Source: Sulfitobacter sp. S190
GTDB taxonomy: Bacteria > Pseudomonadota > Alphaproteobacteria > Rhodobacterales > Rhodobacteraceae
Direction: 5' to 3'
Assembly: GCF_025141935.1 (NCBI RefSeq)
Contig: NZ_CP081120.1
Coordinates: 2,914,001-2,978,000 of the forward strand
Length of the DNA: 64,000 bases
Shown here in pieces: positions 33,361 through 41,980 of the stretch. The notes beneath the pieces were generated by a model, which saw only the letters and a list, made by a program, of their open reading frames with translations, was not told where the DNA came from and made no database searches. Within the stretch, counting starts at the first letter, position 1. Each line of letters opens with the position of its first letter. The position numbers were made by a program, and so were the translations under genes.

Positions 33361-35172
33361 ATGGCTTTGAACCAGACGTTGGACCGCGTGACCCAGAATA
33401 TCATCGAGCGCAGCGCGCCGACCCGCGATGCGTATCTTGCCCGGATGAAGGATGCCGCGTCCAAGGGGCCTGCGCGGGCGCATCTGTCGTGCAGCGGACA
33501 GGCACATGCCTATGCCGCCGCGGGCGAGGATCAGGCGCAGCTGGCCGAAGGTCAGACCGGGCATCTGGGCATCGTGACCACCTATAACGACATGCTGTCG
33601 GCGCATCAGCCTTTCGAGACCTACCCCGACCAGATCCGCGCGGCCGTCCGCGCGGTGGGCGGCACGGCACAGGTTGCGGGCGGTGTGCCTGCCATGTGCG
33701 ACGGCGTCACCCAGGGCGAGCCGGGCATGGAATTATCGCTGTTTTCGCGTGACGTGATCGCGCTGGCCGCGTCGGTCGCGCTGAGCCACAACACCTTTGA
33801 CGCGTCTGTCTATCTGGGCGTCTGCGACAAGATCGTGCCGGGATTGGTCATCGCGGCACAGGCGTTTGGCCACCTGCCTGCCGTGTTCCTGCCCGCCGGT
33901 CCCATGACATCGGGTCTGGCCAATGACGAAAAGGCCAAGGTCCGCCAGAAATTTGCGGCGGGCGAAGTGGGCCGGGCCGAGTTGATGGCTGCCGAAATGG
34001 CCGCCTATCACGGGCCGGGCACCTGCACCTTTTACGGCACCGCCAACACCAACCAGATGCTGATGGAATTCATGGGTCTGCACCTGCCCGGCGCCAGTTT
34101 TGTCAATCCCGGCACCCCCTTGCGGGACGCGCTGACAACCGCCGGGGCGCAGCGGGCACTGTCGCTGAGTGCGCTTGGCAACAACTATACGCCGGTGGCC
34201 GATATTCTGGACGAAAAGGCGTTTGTGAACGGCATTGTCGGGCTGAACGCGACGGGCGGGTCGACCAATCTGCTGATCCACTTGGTGGCGATGGCGCGGG
34301 CCGGTGGCATCGTGCTGGACTGGCATGATTTTGCGGAGCTGTCCGCGGTGACGCCGCTTCTGGCGCGGGTGTATCCCAATGGGCTGGCGGACGTGAACCA
34401 TTTCCACGCCGCGGGCGGTCTGGGCTATATGATCGGTCAGCTTCTGGACGCGGGGCTGCTGCATGACGACACCAAGACGGTCGCTGGCGAAGGGCTGGAG
34501 AACTACCGCCAGGAACCCAAGCTGGACGGTGACGGCGGCGTTGTGTGGGAGCGCGGTGCGGGCGAGAGCCTGAACGACAAGATATTGCGCCCTGCCTCTG
34601 ATCCGTTCCAGCCGACCGGCGGTCTGTCGCGGCTGTTCGGCAACCTCGGCACAGGCGTGATGAAGATTTCCGCCGTGGCGCCCGAGCACCGGATTGTCGA
34701 AGCGCCGGTGCGCGTGTTCGAGGATCAGGATGCGGTCAAGGCCGCGTTCAAGGCGGGCGAGATGACGGGCGATGTGATTGTCGTGGTCCGCTATCAGGGG
34801 CCCAAGGCAAACGGCATGCCCGAATTGCACAGCCTGACACCGCTTTTGTCGATCATGCAGGGGCGCGGGCAGAAGGTCGCGCTTGTGACCGACGGGCGGA
34901 TGTCGGGGGCGTCGGGCAAGGTGCCCGCGGCGATCCACGTCTGCCCCGAAGCGGTTGACGGCGGGGCCATCTCGAAGCTGCGCGACGGGGATATCCTGCG
35001 CGTCGATGCGGAGGCCGGTGTGCTCGAGATCCTGACGGAGGGCGTGTTGGAGCGCCCGCAGGCACCGTGCGATCTGAGCGCCAACCAGCACGGGCTGGGC
35101 CGCGAGCTTTTTGCGACATTCCGCCAGACGGTCGGCTCTGCCGACACCGGCGCCACAATTTTCGGAAGGTAA
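33361..35172 (+). CDS. edd: Phosphogluconate dehydratase
   Basis: First specific enzyme of the Entner-Doudoroff pathway, converting 6-phosphogluconate to 2-keto-3-deoxy-6-phosphogluconate. It has 603 residues, the usual length. IlvD/Edd family features include VTTYNDMLSAHQPFETYP, GGVPAMCDGVTQGEPGMELS, the cysteine motif YLGVCDKIVPG, GTCTFYGTANTNQM and VTDGRMSGASGKVPAA; the cysteines bind the iron-sulfur cluster. The ATG at 33361 is chosen because GGAAAGGA lies 10 bases upstream; in-frame codons to 33151 overlap the opposite operon and are rejected. It is followed by eda after 4 bases. Confidence 0.96.
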   Translation: MALNQTLDRVTQNIIERSAPTRDAYLARMKDAASKGPARAHLSCSGQAHAYAAAGEDQAQLAEGQTGHLGIVTTYNDMLSAHQPFETYPDQIRAAVRAVGGTAQVAGGVPAMCDGVTQGEPGMELSLFSRDVIALAASVALSHNTFDASVYLGVCDKIVPGLVIAAQAFGHLPAVFLPAGPMTSGLANDEKAKVRQKFAAGEVGRAELMAAEMAAYHGPGTCTFYGTANTNQMLMEFMGLHLPGASFVNPGTPLRDALTTAGAQRALSLSALGNNYTPVADILDEKAFVNGIVGLNATGGSTNLLIHLVAMARAGGIVLDWHDFAELSAVTPLLARVYPNGLADVNHFHAAGGLGYMIGQLLDAGLLHDDTKTVAGEGLENYRQEPKLDGDGGVVWERGAGESLNDKILRPASDPFQPTGGLSRLFGNLGTGVMKISAVAPEHRIVEAPVRVFEDQDAVKAAFKAGEMTGDVIVVVRYQGPKANGMPELHSLTPLLSIMQGRGQKVALVTDGRMSGASGKVPAAIHVCPEAVDGGAISKLRDGDILRVDAEAGVLEILTEGVLERPQAPCDLSANQHGLGRELFATFRQTVGSADTGATIFGR

Positions 35173-35176
35173 CCCC

Positions 35177-35824
35177 ATGAGCATCACCCCCCAAGAAGCC
35201 AGCCGCCGCGCCAAGGAAATCTGTGATCTGGCCCCGATTGTGCCGGTTCTGGTCATTCACGATGTGGCGCACGCCCGACCGCTGGCCGAGGCGCTTGTCG
35301 CCGGTGGATTGCCCGCGCTGGAGGTGACATTGCGCACGCCAGTCGCGCTGGAAGCGATTGCGCAGATGGCGCAGGTCGAGGGCGGGGTCGTCGGGGCCGG
35401 CACGTTGATCACACCGCAGGATGTGACGGATGCCGTGGCCGCCGGTGCCAAGTTCGGCGTGTCGCCGGGGGCCACCGATGCGCTGCTGGACGCTTGCGAG
35501 GCGGCCGATCTGCCACTGCTGGCCGGGGCCGCCACCGCATCGGAGGCGATGCGGCTGCTGGCGCGCGGCTATGACATGCTGAAATTCTTTCCCGCCGAAG
35601 CCTCTGGCGGGGCGCCTGCCCTCAAGGCGATCGGCGCGCCGTTGCCGCAAGTGTCGTTCTGCCCGACCGGCGGGGTGAGCCCGGCCAATGCGGAAACCTA
35701 TCTGAGCCTGCCGAATGTACGGTGTGCCGGGGGCAGTTGGGTCGCCCCCGCCGATCTGATGCAGGCGGGCAAGTGGGACGAGATCGAGGCGTTGGCCCGC
35801 GCCGCTTCGCAATTGCCGCGATAG
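35177..35824 (+). CDS. eda: KDPG aldolase
   Basis: 2-keto-3-deoxy-6-phosphogluconate aldolase, 215 residues, which splits KDPG to pyruvate and glyceraldehyde 3-phosphate. Catalytic residues of the class I aldolase are Glu49 (ALEVTLRT) and Schiff-base Lys136 (DMLKFFPAE). The phosphate site is in FCPTGGVSP and GGSWV. GGAAGGTAACCCC precedes the ATG, starting within the edd stop. Together with edd it forms the standard two-gene operon. Confidence 0.96.
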   Translation: MSITPQEASRRAKEICDLAPIVPVLVIHDVAHARPLAEALVAGGLPALEVTLRTPVALEAIAQMAQVEGGVVGAGTLITPQDVTDAVAAGAKFGVSPGATDALLDACEAADLPLLAGAATASEAMRLLARGYDMLKFFPAEASGGAPALKAIGAPLPQVSFCPTGGVSPANAETYLSLPNVRCAGGSWVAPADLMQAGKWDEIEALARAASQLPR

Positions 35825-35872
35825 ACCCTGCCACGGCGTGACAAAGCAGGGCGCGGGCGGGATACTGCGCCC

Positions 35873-37372
35873 ATGTCCGACCGCCTGAAGCATCTCGACT
35901 GGCCGCAGCCGTCTCCTCTTGGTCCGTTGTGGCCGGTGGGCGAACAGCCCCGGCGTGAGCTGATCCCGCCGCGCTCTGATGCGGCAGAGGGCGACAAGCT
36001 GCTGGCAACGCTGGATGCAGTTTTTGACGCCTTCGATATCCAGGACGGCGCGACGCTGTCGTTTCACCACCATTACCGCAATGGCGACAGGTTGCTGAAT
36101 GCCGTGATGGCCGTGGCAGCGGCACGCGGGCTGCGCGATCTGACCCTCGCGCCCAGTTCGCTGTTTCCCGTGCATGCCCCGTTGGTGGCATACATCCGCA
36201 GCGGCGTGGTGACCCGGATCGTCACCGATTATGTCACCGGTCCGGTGGCCGGGGCGCTGGAGGCGCTGGCCGTCCCGCTTTTGCTGCAGACGCACGGAGG
36301 GCGGGCGCGGGCGATCACCACCGGGCACCTCCGGATTGATGCCGCGTTTGTCGCGGCTGCGCAGGTGTCGCGGACGGGGGATGCGACGGGGCGGATCGGG
36401 GGCAACGCCTGTGGGCCGCTGGGGTATGCAGCGGTCGATGCCGCGCACGCGCGCCGCACCGTGATCTGCGCGCCCGAGGTCACGCCCCTGCCCCCGGCAT
36501 TGATTGACATACCGGCCCGAAACGTCGATGCGGTGGTCCGCATGGACGCTGTGGGCGATGCCGCAGGGATCGCATCGGCGACGACACTGGCCGCCGCCAC
36601 ACCGCAGGCCCGCGCGGTGGCCGAGCGGGTGGCGGATGTGGCCGAGGCGGCGGGTGTCCTGCGCCCGGGCATGGCGTTGCAAAGCGGTGCGGGGGGCTAT
36701 TCGCTGGGCGCGGTGCCGGAACTGGGCCGGCGGATCGGTGCGAAAGGCATTTGCGGGAGCTTTATCAGTGGCGGGATCACCGCGGCGCATGTGGCGCTGC
36801 GGCGGGCGGGGCTGTTTGATCGCATCGAGGATGTGCAGAGCTTTGATCCGCAGGCGGCACAGTCGTCGGGCAGCGATCCGCGCCACCGGATGATGGATGC
36901 CGCGCGCTATGCGTCGGTGTGCCACCCAGCGCCGGTGGTGGACGCGCTTTCGCTGATGTTGCTGGGCGCGGCGCAGATCGACGCCGGGTTCAACGTGAAT
37001 GTCACCACCGATGCGCGGGGCGGTGTCATTGGGGGGCCGGGCGGGCATCCCGATGCGGCCGAGGGCGCGGATTTGCGCATTGTGACCACTGGATTGACCG
37101 CGGCGGGCCAGCCCAAGCTGGTGGACAAGGTGCGCTGCGTCACGACACCGGGGGGCCGGATTGACGTGTTGGTCACGCCGGAGGGGGTGTGCGTACATCC
37201 CGCGCGCGCCGATTTGGCGAAGGATCTGCGCCGCGCGGGGATCATACCGCTGGCGTTTGGTGATTTGCAGCGCATGGGGCCGGATGCCCGCGCCATACCG
37301 CAGAATGATCCGCCCCATCAGGCGCGTGTTCTGATCGAAGACCGGCACGGTGGCGTGCTCGATTGGGCGTGA
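35873..37372 (+). CDS. citF: Citrate lyase alpha subunit (CitF), orphan
   Basis: A 499-residue protein matching the citrate lyase alpha subunit, which transfers the acyl carrier thiol to citrate (citrate:acetyl-ACP transferase). Recognisable stretches are GATLSFHHHYRNGDRLLNAV, GGNACGPLGYAAVDAAHAR, GSFISGGITAAHVALRRAGL and QIDAGFNVNVTTDARGGVIG. Normally the gene sits in citCDEFXG with the beta subunit and acyl carrier protein; none of these is nearby. It follows eda by 48 bases, in the same direction. It may therefore work as a stand-alone CoA transferase, or its partners may be elsewhere. Confidence 0.88.
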   Translation: MSDRLKHLDWPQPSPLGPLWPVGEQPRRELIPPRSDAAEGDKLLATLDAVFDAFDIQDGATLSFHHHYRNGDRLLNAVMAVAAARGLRDLTLAPSSLFPVHAPLVAYIRSGVVTRIVTDYVTGPVAGALEALAVPLLLQTHGGRARAITTGHLRIDAAFVAAAQVSRTGDATGRIGGNACGPLGYAAVDAAHARRTVICAPEVTPLPPALIDIPARNVDAVVRMDAVGDAAGIASATTLAAATPQARAVAERVADVAEAAGVLRPGMALQSGAGGYSLGAVPELGRRIGAKGICGSFISGGITAAHVALRRAGLFDRIEDVQSFDPQAAQSSGSDPRHRMMDAARYASVCHPAPVVDALSLMLLGAAQIDAGFNVNVTTDARGGVIGGPGGHPDAAEGADLRIVTTGLTAAGQPKLVDKVRCVTTPGGRIDVLVTPEGVCVHPARADLAKDLRRAGIIPLAFGDLQRMGPDARAIPQNDPPHQARVLIEDRHGGVLDWA

Positions 37373-37491
37373 AATCGCCAGATACACAGGCAGCCTCATT
37401 TTTTCCGACTAAAATGCTCAAGAATACTTGCGCCCTACGTCGAAATGAGTAATTGAGTAAAACAATCGGAATTGACAAAGAGGACATTGAA

Positions 37492-38520
37492 ATGTCGCTG
37501 ACCCCCAGAACTTCTATTGTCGCGCTGAGTGCCGCCGCCGTCATGGCCGGTGCCGTAGGTGCCACGGCCGAAGGTGAATTGAACCTGTATTCGTCGCGCC
37601 ATTATGACACCGACGAGCGGTTGTATTCCGATTTCACCGAAGCGACCGGCATCACGATCAACCGGATCGAGGGCAAGGCAGACGAGCTGATTGCGCGCAT
37701 GGAAGCGGAAGGGGCGAATTCGCCGGCCGATATCCTGCTGACGGTCGATACGTCGCGCCTGCAGCGGGCGAAGGATGCGGGTGTGCTGCAGGCCATCGAC
37801 AGTGCCGTTCTCGAAGACCGCATTCCGTCGAACCTGCAGGATGATGACAACCAGTGGTTCGGGTTTTCGCAACGCGCGCGGATCATTTTCTACGACAAGA
37901 ACGATGTGACGAACCCGCCGCGCGATTACGTGTCGCTGGCCGATCCGGCTTATAAGGGGCTTGTGTGCCACCGCTCTTCGAGCAACGTCTACAGCCAGAC
38001 GCTGCTGGCGGCGGTGATCGAGAACCACGGCGAAGACGCGGCGCGCGACTGGGCGCAGGGTGTGGTCGACAATTTCGCCCGTGATCCGCAGGGCGGCGAC
38101 ACCGACCAGTTGCGCGGGATCATTTCGGGCGAGTGCGATATATCGATCGCGAACAGCTATTACTTCGCGCGGGCGCTGCGGCGCGATGTGGACGGGGTTA
38201 CCGCCGATATCGAACAAATCGGCTGGGTTTTTCCGGCGCAGGATGCGGAAGGCGCGCATATGAACCTGTCGGGCGGCGGCGTGGCCAAGAATGCGCCCAA
38301 CCGCGACAACGCCATCGCATTTATGGAGTATCTGGTGTCCGATCAGGCGCAGCAGTATTTCTCTGCCGGTAACGACGAATTCCCGACAGTGCCGGGTGTG
38401 CCGCTGAGCGAAAGCGTGGCAAAACTGGGCGCGTTCGAAGCGGATAAGGTCAATCTGTCGGCTGTGGCCGCGAATGTCCCTGCGGCGCAGAAAATCTTTA
38501 ACGATGTCGGTTGGAAGTAA
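37492..38520 (+). CDS. Fe(III) ABC transporter binding protein
   Basis: A 342-residue periplasmic ferric-ion binding protein of the FbpA/FutA type, with a signal peptide (MSLTPRTSIVALSAAAVMAG, cleavage near ATA). The N-terminal LNLYSSRHYDTDE and the tyrosine pair in ISIANSYYFARAL, which ligates iron, are diagnostic. AAAGAGGACATTGAA precedes the ATG at 37492, chosen over 37453 for this reason. The permease and ATPase genes are not adjacent. The end overlaps hemP, so iron and haem uptake functions are co-expressed. Confidence 0.93.
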   Translation: MSLTPRTSIVALSAAAVMAGAVGATAEGELNLYSSRHYDTDERLYSDFTEATGITINRIEGKADELIARMEAEGANSPADILLTVDTSRLQRAKDAGVLQAIDSAVLEDRIPSNLQDDDNQWFGFSQRARIIFYDKNDVTNPPRDYVSLADPAYKGLVCHRSSSNVYSQTLLAAVIENHGEDAARDWAQGVVDNFARDPQGGDTDQLRGIISGECDISIANSYYFARALRRDVDGVTADIEQIGWVFPAQDAEGAHMNLSGGGVAKNAPNRDNAIAFMEYLVSDQAQQYFSAGNDEFPTVPGVPLSESVAKLGAFEADKVNLSAVAANVPAAQKIFNDVGWK

Positions 38521-38689
38521 ACCAGACCGCGATGGCGGCGCGCGCGCGGATGCGGGCGCGCCGCCCTCCCCGCCCGTGATCGACGTGCGCGATCTGATGC
38601 AGGGCGGGACGCTGGCGCAGATTGTGCTCGATGACCGCATCTATACGCTGCGCATCACGCGGGCGGACAAGCTGATCCTGACGAAATAG
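38504..38689 (+). CDS. hemP: Hemin uptake protein HemP
   Basis: A small protein of 61 residues, HemP family, whose C-terminal half (VIDVRDLMQGGTLAQIVLDD, then YTLRITRADKLILTK) matches the conserved core. It is needed for haem-iron uptake or its regulation in relatives. The first ATG at 38504 overlaps the iron-binding gene by 17 bases and adds a proline-rich, poorly conserved head; a GTG at 38576 would give only the core (about 37 residues). Coupled translation with the upstream iron gene fits the overlap. Confidence 0.8.
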   Translation: MSVGSKPDRDGGARADAGAPPSPPVIDVRDLMQGGTLAQIVLDDRIYTLRITRADKLILTK

Positions 38690-38709
38690 GCCCCTGCCGA
38701 GGATGCGAT

Positions 38710-38970
38710 ATGGCCAAGACCCCCAGCCCCTGCATCGACGTGTGCAAGTTCAAGCGCGGCGGCCATTGCATCGGCTGTTCCATGACAAAGGCGCAGAAAT
38801 CGATGTTCAAGAGCCTGCGCAAAGACAGCCACCGCACGGGGTTTGTGCAGATGCTGGTGGCGCAGCAGGCCGATCTGGGCCGCTACGATCACTGGCGTGC
38901 CACGTATCTTGAAAAACTGCGCAAGAAAAAACGCGCGGTGCCGGCGTTTCTGGACGACGCTGCACCCTGA
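38710..38970 (+). CDS. DUF1289 cysteine-rich protein
   Basis: An 86-residue protein of the DUF1289 family. The N-terminal cysteines in PSPCIDVCKFKRGGHCIGCS are the family hallmark and could bind iron-sulfur or zinc. The rest is basic and helical (KKAQKSMFK-like and LEKLRKKKRAV stretches). No function is established for the family. GCCGAGGATGCGAT precedes the ATG. It is the last gene of the iron operon here and is followed by a strong bidirectional terminator. Confidence 0.88.
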   Translation: MAKTPSPCIDVCKFKRGGHCIGCSMTKAQKSMFKSLRKDSHRTGFVQMLVAQQADLGRYDHWRATYLEKLRKKKRAVPAFLDDAAP

Positions 38971-38974
38971 AAGC

Positions 38975-39005
38975 AAAACGCCGGCCCCATCGGGACCGGC
39001 GTTTT
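38975..39005. terminator. Bidirectional terminator between DUF1289 and dps
   Basis: AAAACGCCGGCCCC (38975-38988) pairs with GGGACCGGCGTTTT (38992-39005) with one mismatch and a 3-base loop. The flanking A4 and T4 runs let it work in both directions, ending the + strand iron operon and the - strand dps gene. Confidence 0.85.
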
Positions 39006-39024
39006 CTGTTTAACTTGACGCGCG

Positions 39025-39495
39025 TCAGGCCAGGTGCGCCCGCAACATCCATGCGAATTTCTCGTGCGTCTGCCCGCGGGCGATGCACAGGTCCTCGGTG
39101 AGGGTATCGCCCTGTTCGGCGGCAAGCTCACCACAACCTGCCACAGTGGCGGCAAGCGTTTCCTGCGCGGTCAGCATGGCGGCGATCATTTCCTTGTCGG
39201 TCGCGTGGCCATCGTGTTCATCAACCTTGGAACGCTCGACCATGGTGCCCAGCATCGCATCCACGTGGCCCTGCAGCGCACGGATCCGTTCGGCCAGATC
39301 ATCCTGCGCGGTAAAGTGGTCTTCGTAGATGGTCTGGAACAACTCGTGCAGCGGGCCAAAGGCCATACCCTTGACGTTCCAGTGAAAATTCTGTGCGAGC
39401 ATCGTCGCCACGGCCGTTTCGGCGACCGATTGGTTGAGCGCGCGGTGGATTTCTGCGCGGGCGTCCGTGCTGAGTGCGGCGGCTGTTTGGGTCAT
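39025..39495 (-). CDS. dps: DNA-protecting ferritin Dps
   Basis: A 156-residue Dps protein forming dodecameric iron-storage shells that protect DNA from oxidants. The ferroxidase-site residues are in NFHWNVKGMAFGPLHELF (His) and IYEDHFTAQDDLAERIRALQG (Asp, Glu). An Irr-like box 88 bases upstream suggests iron-dependent control. It is transcribed toward the terminator it shares with the iron-uptake operon. Confidence 0.95.
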   Translation of the reverse strand: MTQTAAALSTDARAEIHRALNQSVAETAVATMLAQNFHWNVKGMAFGPLHELFQTIYEDHFTAQDDLAERIRALQGHVDAMLGTMVERSKVDEHDGHATDKEMIAAMLTAQETLAATVAGCGELAAEQGDTLTEDLCIARGQTHEKFAWMLRAHLA

Positions 39496-39582
39496 TCTGT
39501 CTCTCCCATCTGTGTGTCAAATGGCTGGCGGTTTGCTGGCTCTCTCAAACTTATACCGGTGTCGGCAGATTCCAAGTCTAAA

Positions 39583-39597
39583 TTAGAATTATTCTAA
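39583..39597. promoter_or_regulatory. Irr-type iron box upstream of dps
   Basis: TTAGAAT-T-ATTCTAA is a perfect 7-bp dyad with a one-base centre, matching the iron-control element bound by Irr in alphaproteobacteria. It lies 88 bases upstream of the dps start and overlaps the gph stop codon at 39594-39596. A tail of TAAATTAG gives extra A/T flanks. A role in raising or lowering dps with iron supply is inferred. Confidence 0.6.
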
Positions 39598-40265
39598 ATT
39601 ATATCTCGCCCCTGCCCCGCTGGCATCCATCCGCGCAGCAAGGCGGGCAGACGGTCGAAGTGGTCGAACACCGCCGTGTGGGGGATGCTGTCGACCGGGC
39701 CCTTGCGGTAGCCTTCGGTAAAAAGGGCAAAGCGCACCTCGGCGGCCTGCGCGGTTCGGGCATCGACTTCGCTGTCGCCGACATAGGCCGTGGGCCCCGT
39801 GCCCAGCGCGCCGAAGGCTGCGTGCAACGGAGCGGGATCCGGTTTGCGCTGCGGCAGGCTATCGCCGCCGATGACCACATCAAAGTTGCCCGCCAGACCG
39901 AAGTGGGCGAGTGCCGCCTGTGCGGGCGCGAGCGGTTTGTTCGTGCAAACCCCGAGCCGGTGCCCCGCAGCGCGCAGCATTGCCAGCGCATCCGTCACGC
40001 CGGGATAAACCGTTGTGAGGTCGTGGGCCTGCGCGTAGGCCGCCTTGAACGCGGTTTCGAGGCGCGGCGCATCGGCCGGGCGCAGATCGCGGGCCTGCAC
40101 CATGTGCTGCACGAAAACGCTGACGCCATTGCCGATAAAGCTGTGGGTTTCGGCAAGGCTGAGCGCGGCGGCCCCTTCGGCGGCGAGCAGCGTGTTGGCG
40201 ATGCCGCGGATGTCGGGCGCGCTGTCGATCAGGGTGCCGTCAAGGTCGAAAACAATGCGCATCAT
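39594..40265 (-). CDS. gph: Phosphoglycolate phosphatase
   Basis: A 223-residue HAD-superfamily phosphatase that dephosphorylates 2-phosphoglycolate. HAD motif I is IVFDLDGTLIDSAPD, motif II lies in LGVCTNKPLAPA, the lysine is in RKPDPAP and motif III is YVGDSEVDARTA. The gene begins 21 bases after the binding-protein gene stop on the same strand, and its stop codon lies inside the Irr-like box of dps. Confidence 0.92.
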   Translation of the reverse strand: MMRIVFDLDGTLIDSAPDIRGIANTLLAAEGAAALSLAETHSFIGNGVSVFVQHMVQARDLRPADAPRLETAFKAAYAQAHDLTTVYPGVTDALAMLRAAGHRLGVCTNKPLAPAQAALAHFGLAGNFDVVIGGDSLPQRKPDPAPLHAAFGALGTGPTAYVGDSEVDARTAQAAEVRFALFTEGYRKGPVDSIPHTAVFDHFDRLPALLRGWMPAGQGRDII

Positions 40266-40286
40266 AGGGGTCCAAAGGTTCAGGTG

Positions 40287-41882
40287 TCAGTCATCCAGCC
40301 ACAGATCATACCAGCTCGAGCTGTTCCAGCGTGGTGTGTTGTGGTGGTTCTTGAGCCGCCGGTTGGTGACCGACACGAAGGGATGTTCGATTGCGAAGAG
40401 CACCGGGAGCGTTTCCTGCGTACGTCGCTGGATCTGGTGGTAAAGGGTGGCCCGTTCGCCGGGATCAAGCCGCGTCGCGGCGTCGTCGATCAAAGTGTCG
40501 ATCTGCGGATCGGCAAAGCCGAACTGGTTGGTCCATGGCGCGCCGTGCGGCTGGCCCGACCGCAGCCAGACCGTGGTCGACACCGCCGGATCGGAACGGA
40601 ACTGGTGCCAGCCGTTGGCGGTGTCGAAATCATGATCGCGGTAGACGCCGCGCAGATAGCCGGACGCGTCATTTTCCAAAAGCTCGACCCCGATGTCGAT
40701 GTCGCGCATGGCTTCGGCGAAATACAGCCCCCAGAGCCGCGTGTATTCGCCCCAGGGCGCGGACCTGTGGCGCAGGGTAAACCGCAGGCCGTCGGCCTGA
40801 ACCGGATAGCCCGCATCATCGAGCATGCGCCGCGCCTTTTGCGGATCGAACACGTACCGCGCGACACGGTCGGTATAGTTGCGCCCGCCTGCCATCGGCA
40901 CCGGACCGCGCCCCTGCGCCGCGAAGCCGCGCATGATGCCGCCGATTGCCCGGTCGAGATCGAGCGCATGCGCAATGGCCCGCCGCACCTGCACGTTGGC
41001 CAGAACCGGGTTGCGGTGATTGAATTCGATCGTGCTGTGGGCGACGTTGTTTTCATAGCCCCGTGTGCCGACGCTAAAGCGCGGATCGCGTGACAGGCGG
41101 GCCACGTCGTCCATAGAGACGCTTGTGAAGCCGCTTTCGTGGATGACTTCGGCCTCGAGCCCCGCAACGGCCGCGGACTTGTCGTCGATAAACCGCCAGA
41201 CGATACCGTCGAGATAGGGGTATCCCTCGCGCCAGTAGCTGTCGTTGCGCACGGCAGAGACGTAGTCGCCCGCGACATAGGATTCGAAGCGGAACGGCCC
41301 CGTGCCGACCGGCGCCGTGTTGTAGGGGTTGGTATCGAAATCGGTGCCTTCATACAGATGCCGCGGCACCGGATGGCCCAGATCGGGCATTGCCGCGACA
41401 AACAGATCGAGCGGCATGGGCTTGCTGTATCGAAACACCGCCCTGTGCGACCCGTCGCAATCGACACCTGTCAGATTGGCCTGAAGGGCGGTTGAATAGT
41501 TGAGCCGCGTTTTCCACATCTGCATCGCGGAAAAAGCAACGTCGGCGCAGCCGAACGGCATGCCATCGTGCCACAACACGCCCTCGCGCAGTGTGAGCGT
41601 GATGGCCAGACCGTCGGCGCTGCTGCTCCAGTCGGTGGCGAGTACGGGTTCGTAGCCGGAGAAGGATTTGTCGATTAGCGGCTCGATAATCTTGCCCGAA
41701 ATATAGTAGACCCCGGTCGAGGCGCGCAGCGCTGGGTTGAGCATGCGTTGTTCGGCCGACATGTGGATCACCGCGGTGCCGCCGCGCCTGGCCTCTTGCG
41801 CAGACACTTGCACCGGCGCGGCAAGCGCCGCCATCAAACCGATCAGCCCCAGCGCCCAAGCGGTGTATCGCACCCTCATCAT
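40287..41882 (-). CDS. Peptide-type ABC substrate-binding protein, orphan
   Basis: A 531-residue periplasmic binding protein, solute-binding family 5, with a signal peptide (MMRVRYTAWALGLIGLMAAL, cleavage near VSA). Typical parts are GGTAVIHMSAEQRMLNPAL, TLTLREGVLWHDGMPFGCADV and GTGPFRFESY. It would bind oligopeptides, nickel-complexes or similar. The ATG at 41882 follows GGGAGAGAGC; codons upstream to 42170 are antisense to other sequence and not used. No DppBCDF-type permease or ATPase genes are adjacent, so it either uses a remote transporter or acts as a receptor. Confidence 0.9.
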   Translation of the reverse strand: MMRVRYTAWALGLIGLMAALAAPVQVSAQEARRGGTAVIHMSAEQRMLNPALRASTGVYYISGKIIEPLIDKSFSGYEPVLATDWSSSADGLAITLTLREGVLWHDGMPFGCADVAFSAMQMWKTRLNYSTALQANLTGVDCDGSHRAVFRYSKPMPLDLFVAAMPDLGHPVPRHLYEGTDFDTNPYNTAPVGTGPFRFESYVAGDYVSAVRNDSYWREGYPYLDGIVWRFIDDKSAAVAGLEAEVIHESGFTSVSMDDVARLSRDPRFSVGTRGYENNVAHSTIEFNHRNPVLANVQVRRAIAHALDLDRAIGGIMRGFAAQGRGPVPMAGGRNYTDRVARYVFDPQKARRMLDDAGYPVQADGLRFTLRHRSAPWGEYTRLWGLYFAEAMRDIDIGVELLENDASGYLRGVYRDHDFDTANGWHQFRSDPAVSTTVWLRSGQPHGAPWTNQFGFADPQIDTLIDDAATRLDPGERATLYHQIQRRTQETLPVLFAIEHPFVSVTNRRLKNHHNTPRWNSSSWYDLWLDD

Positions 41883-41980
41883 GCTCTCTCCCAAAAGGAA
41901 TTTGCACGAGTGTGCACGATCTTCCCTCAATACATCGTTAAGTAGAAAAGCTTCGCGGTCAATGCCCCCATAGCGTGATA

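Noticed and set aside
37373..37491. RirA or Irr box upstream of the iron-binding protein gene
   Set aside because: TGAGTAATTGAGTA and CAAGAATACTTG were noted but neither matches the iron-box patterns well enough to call.
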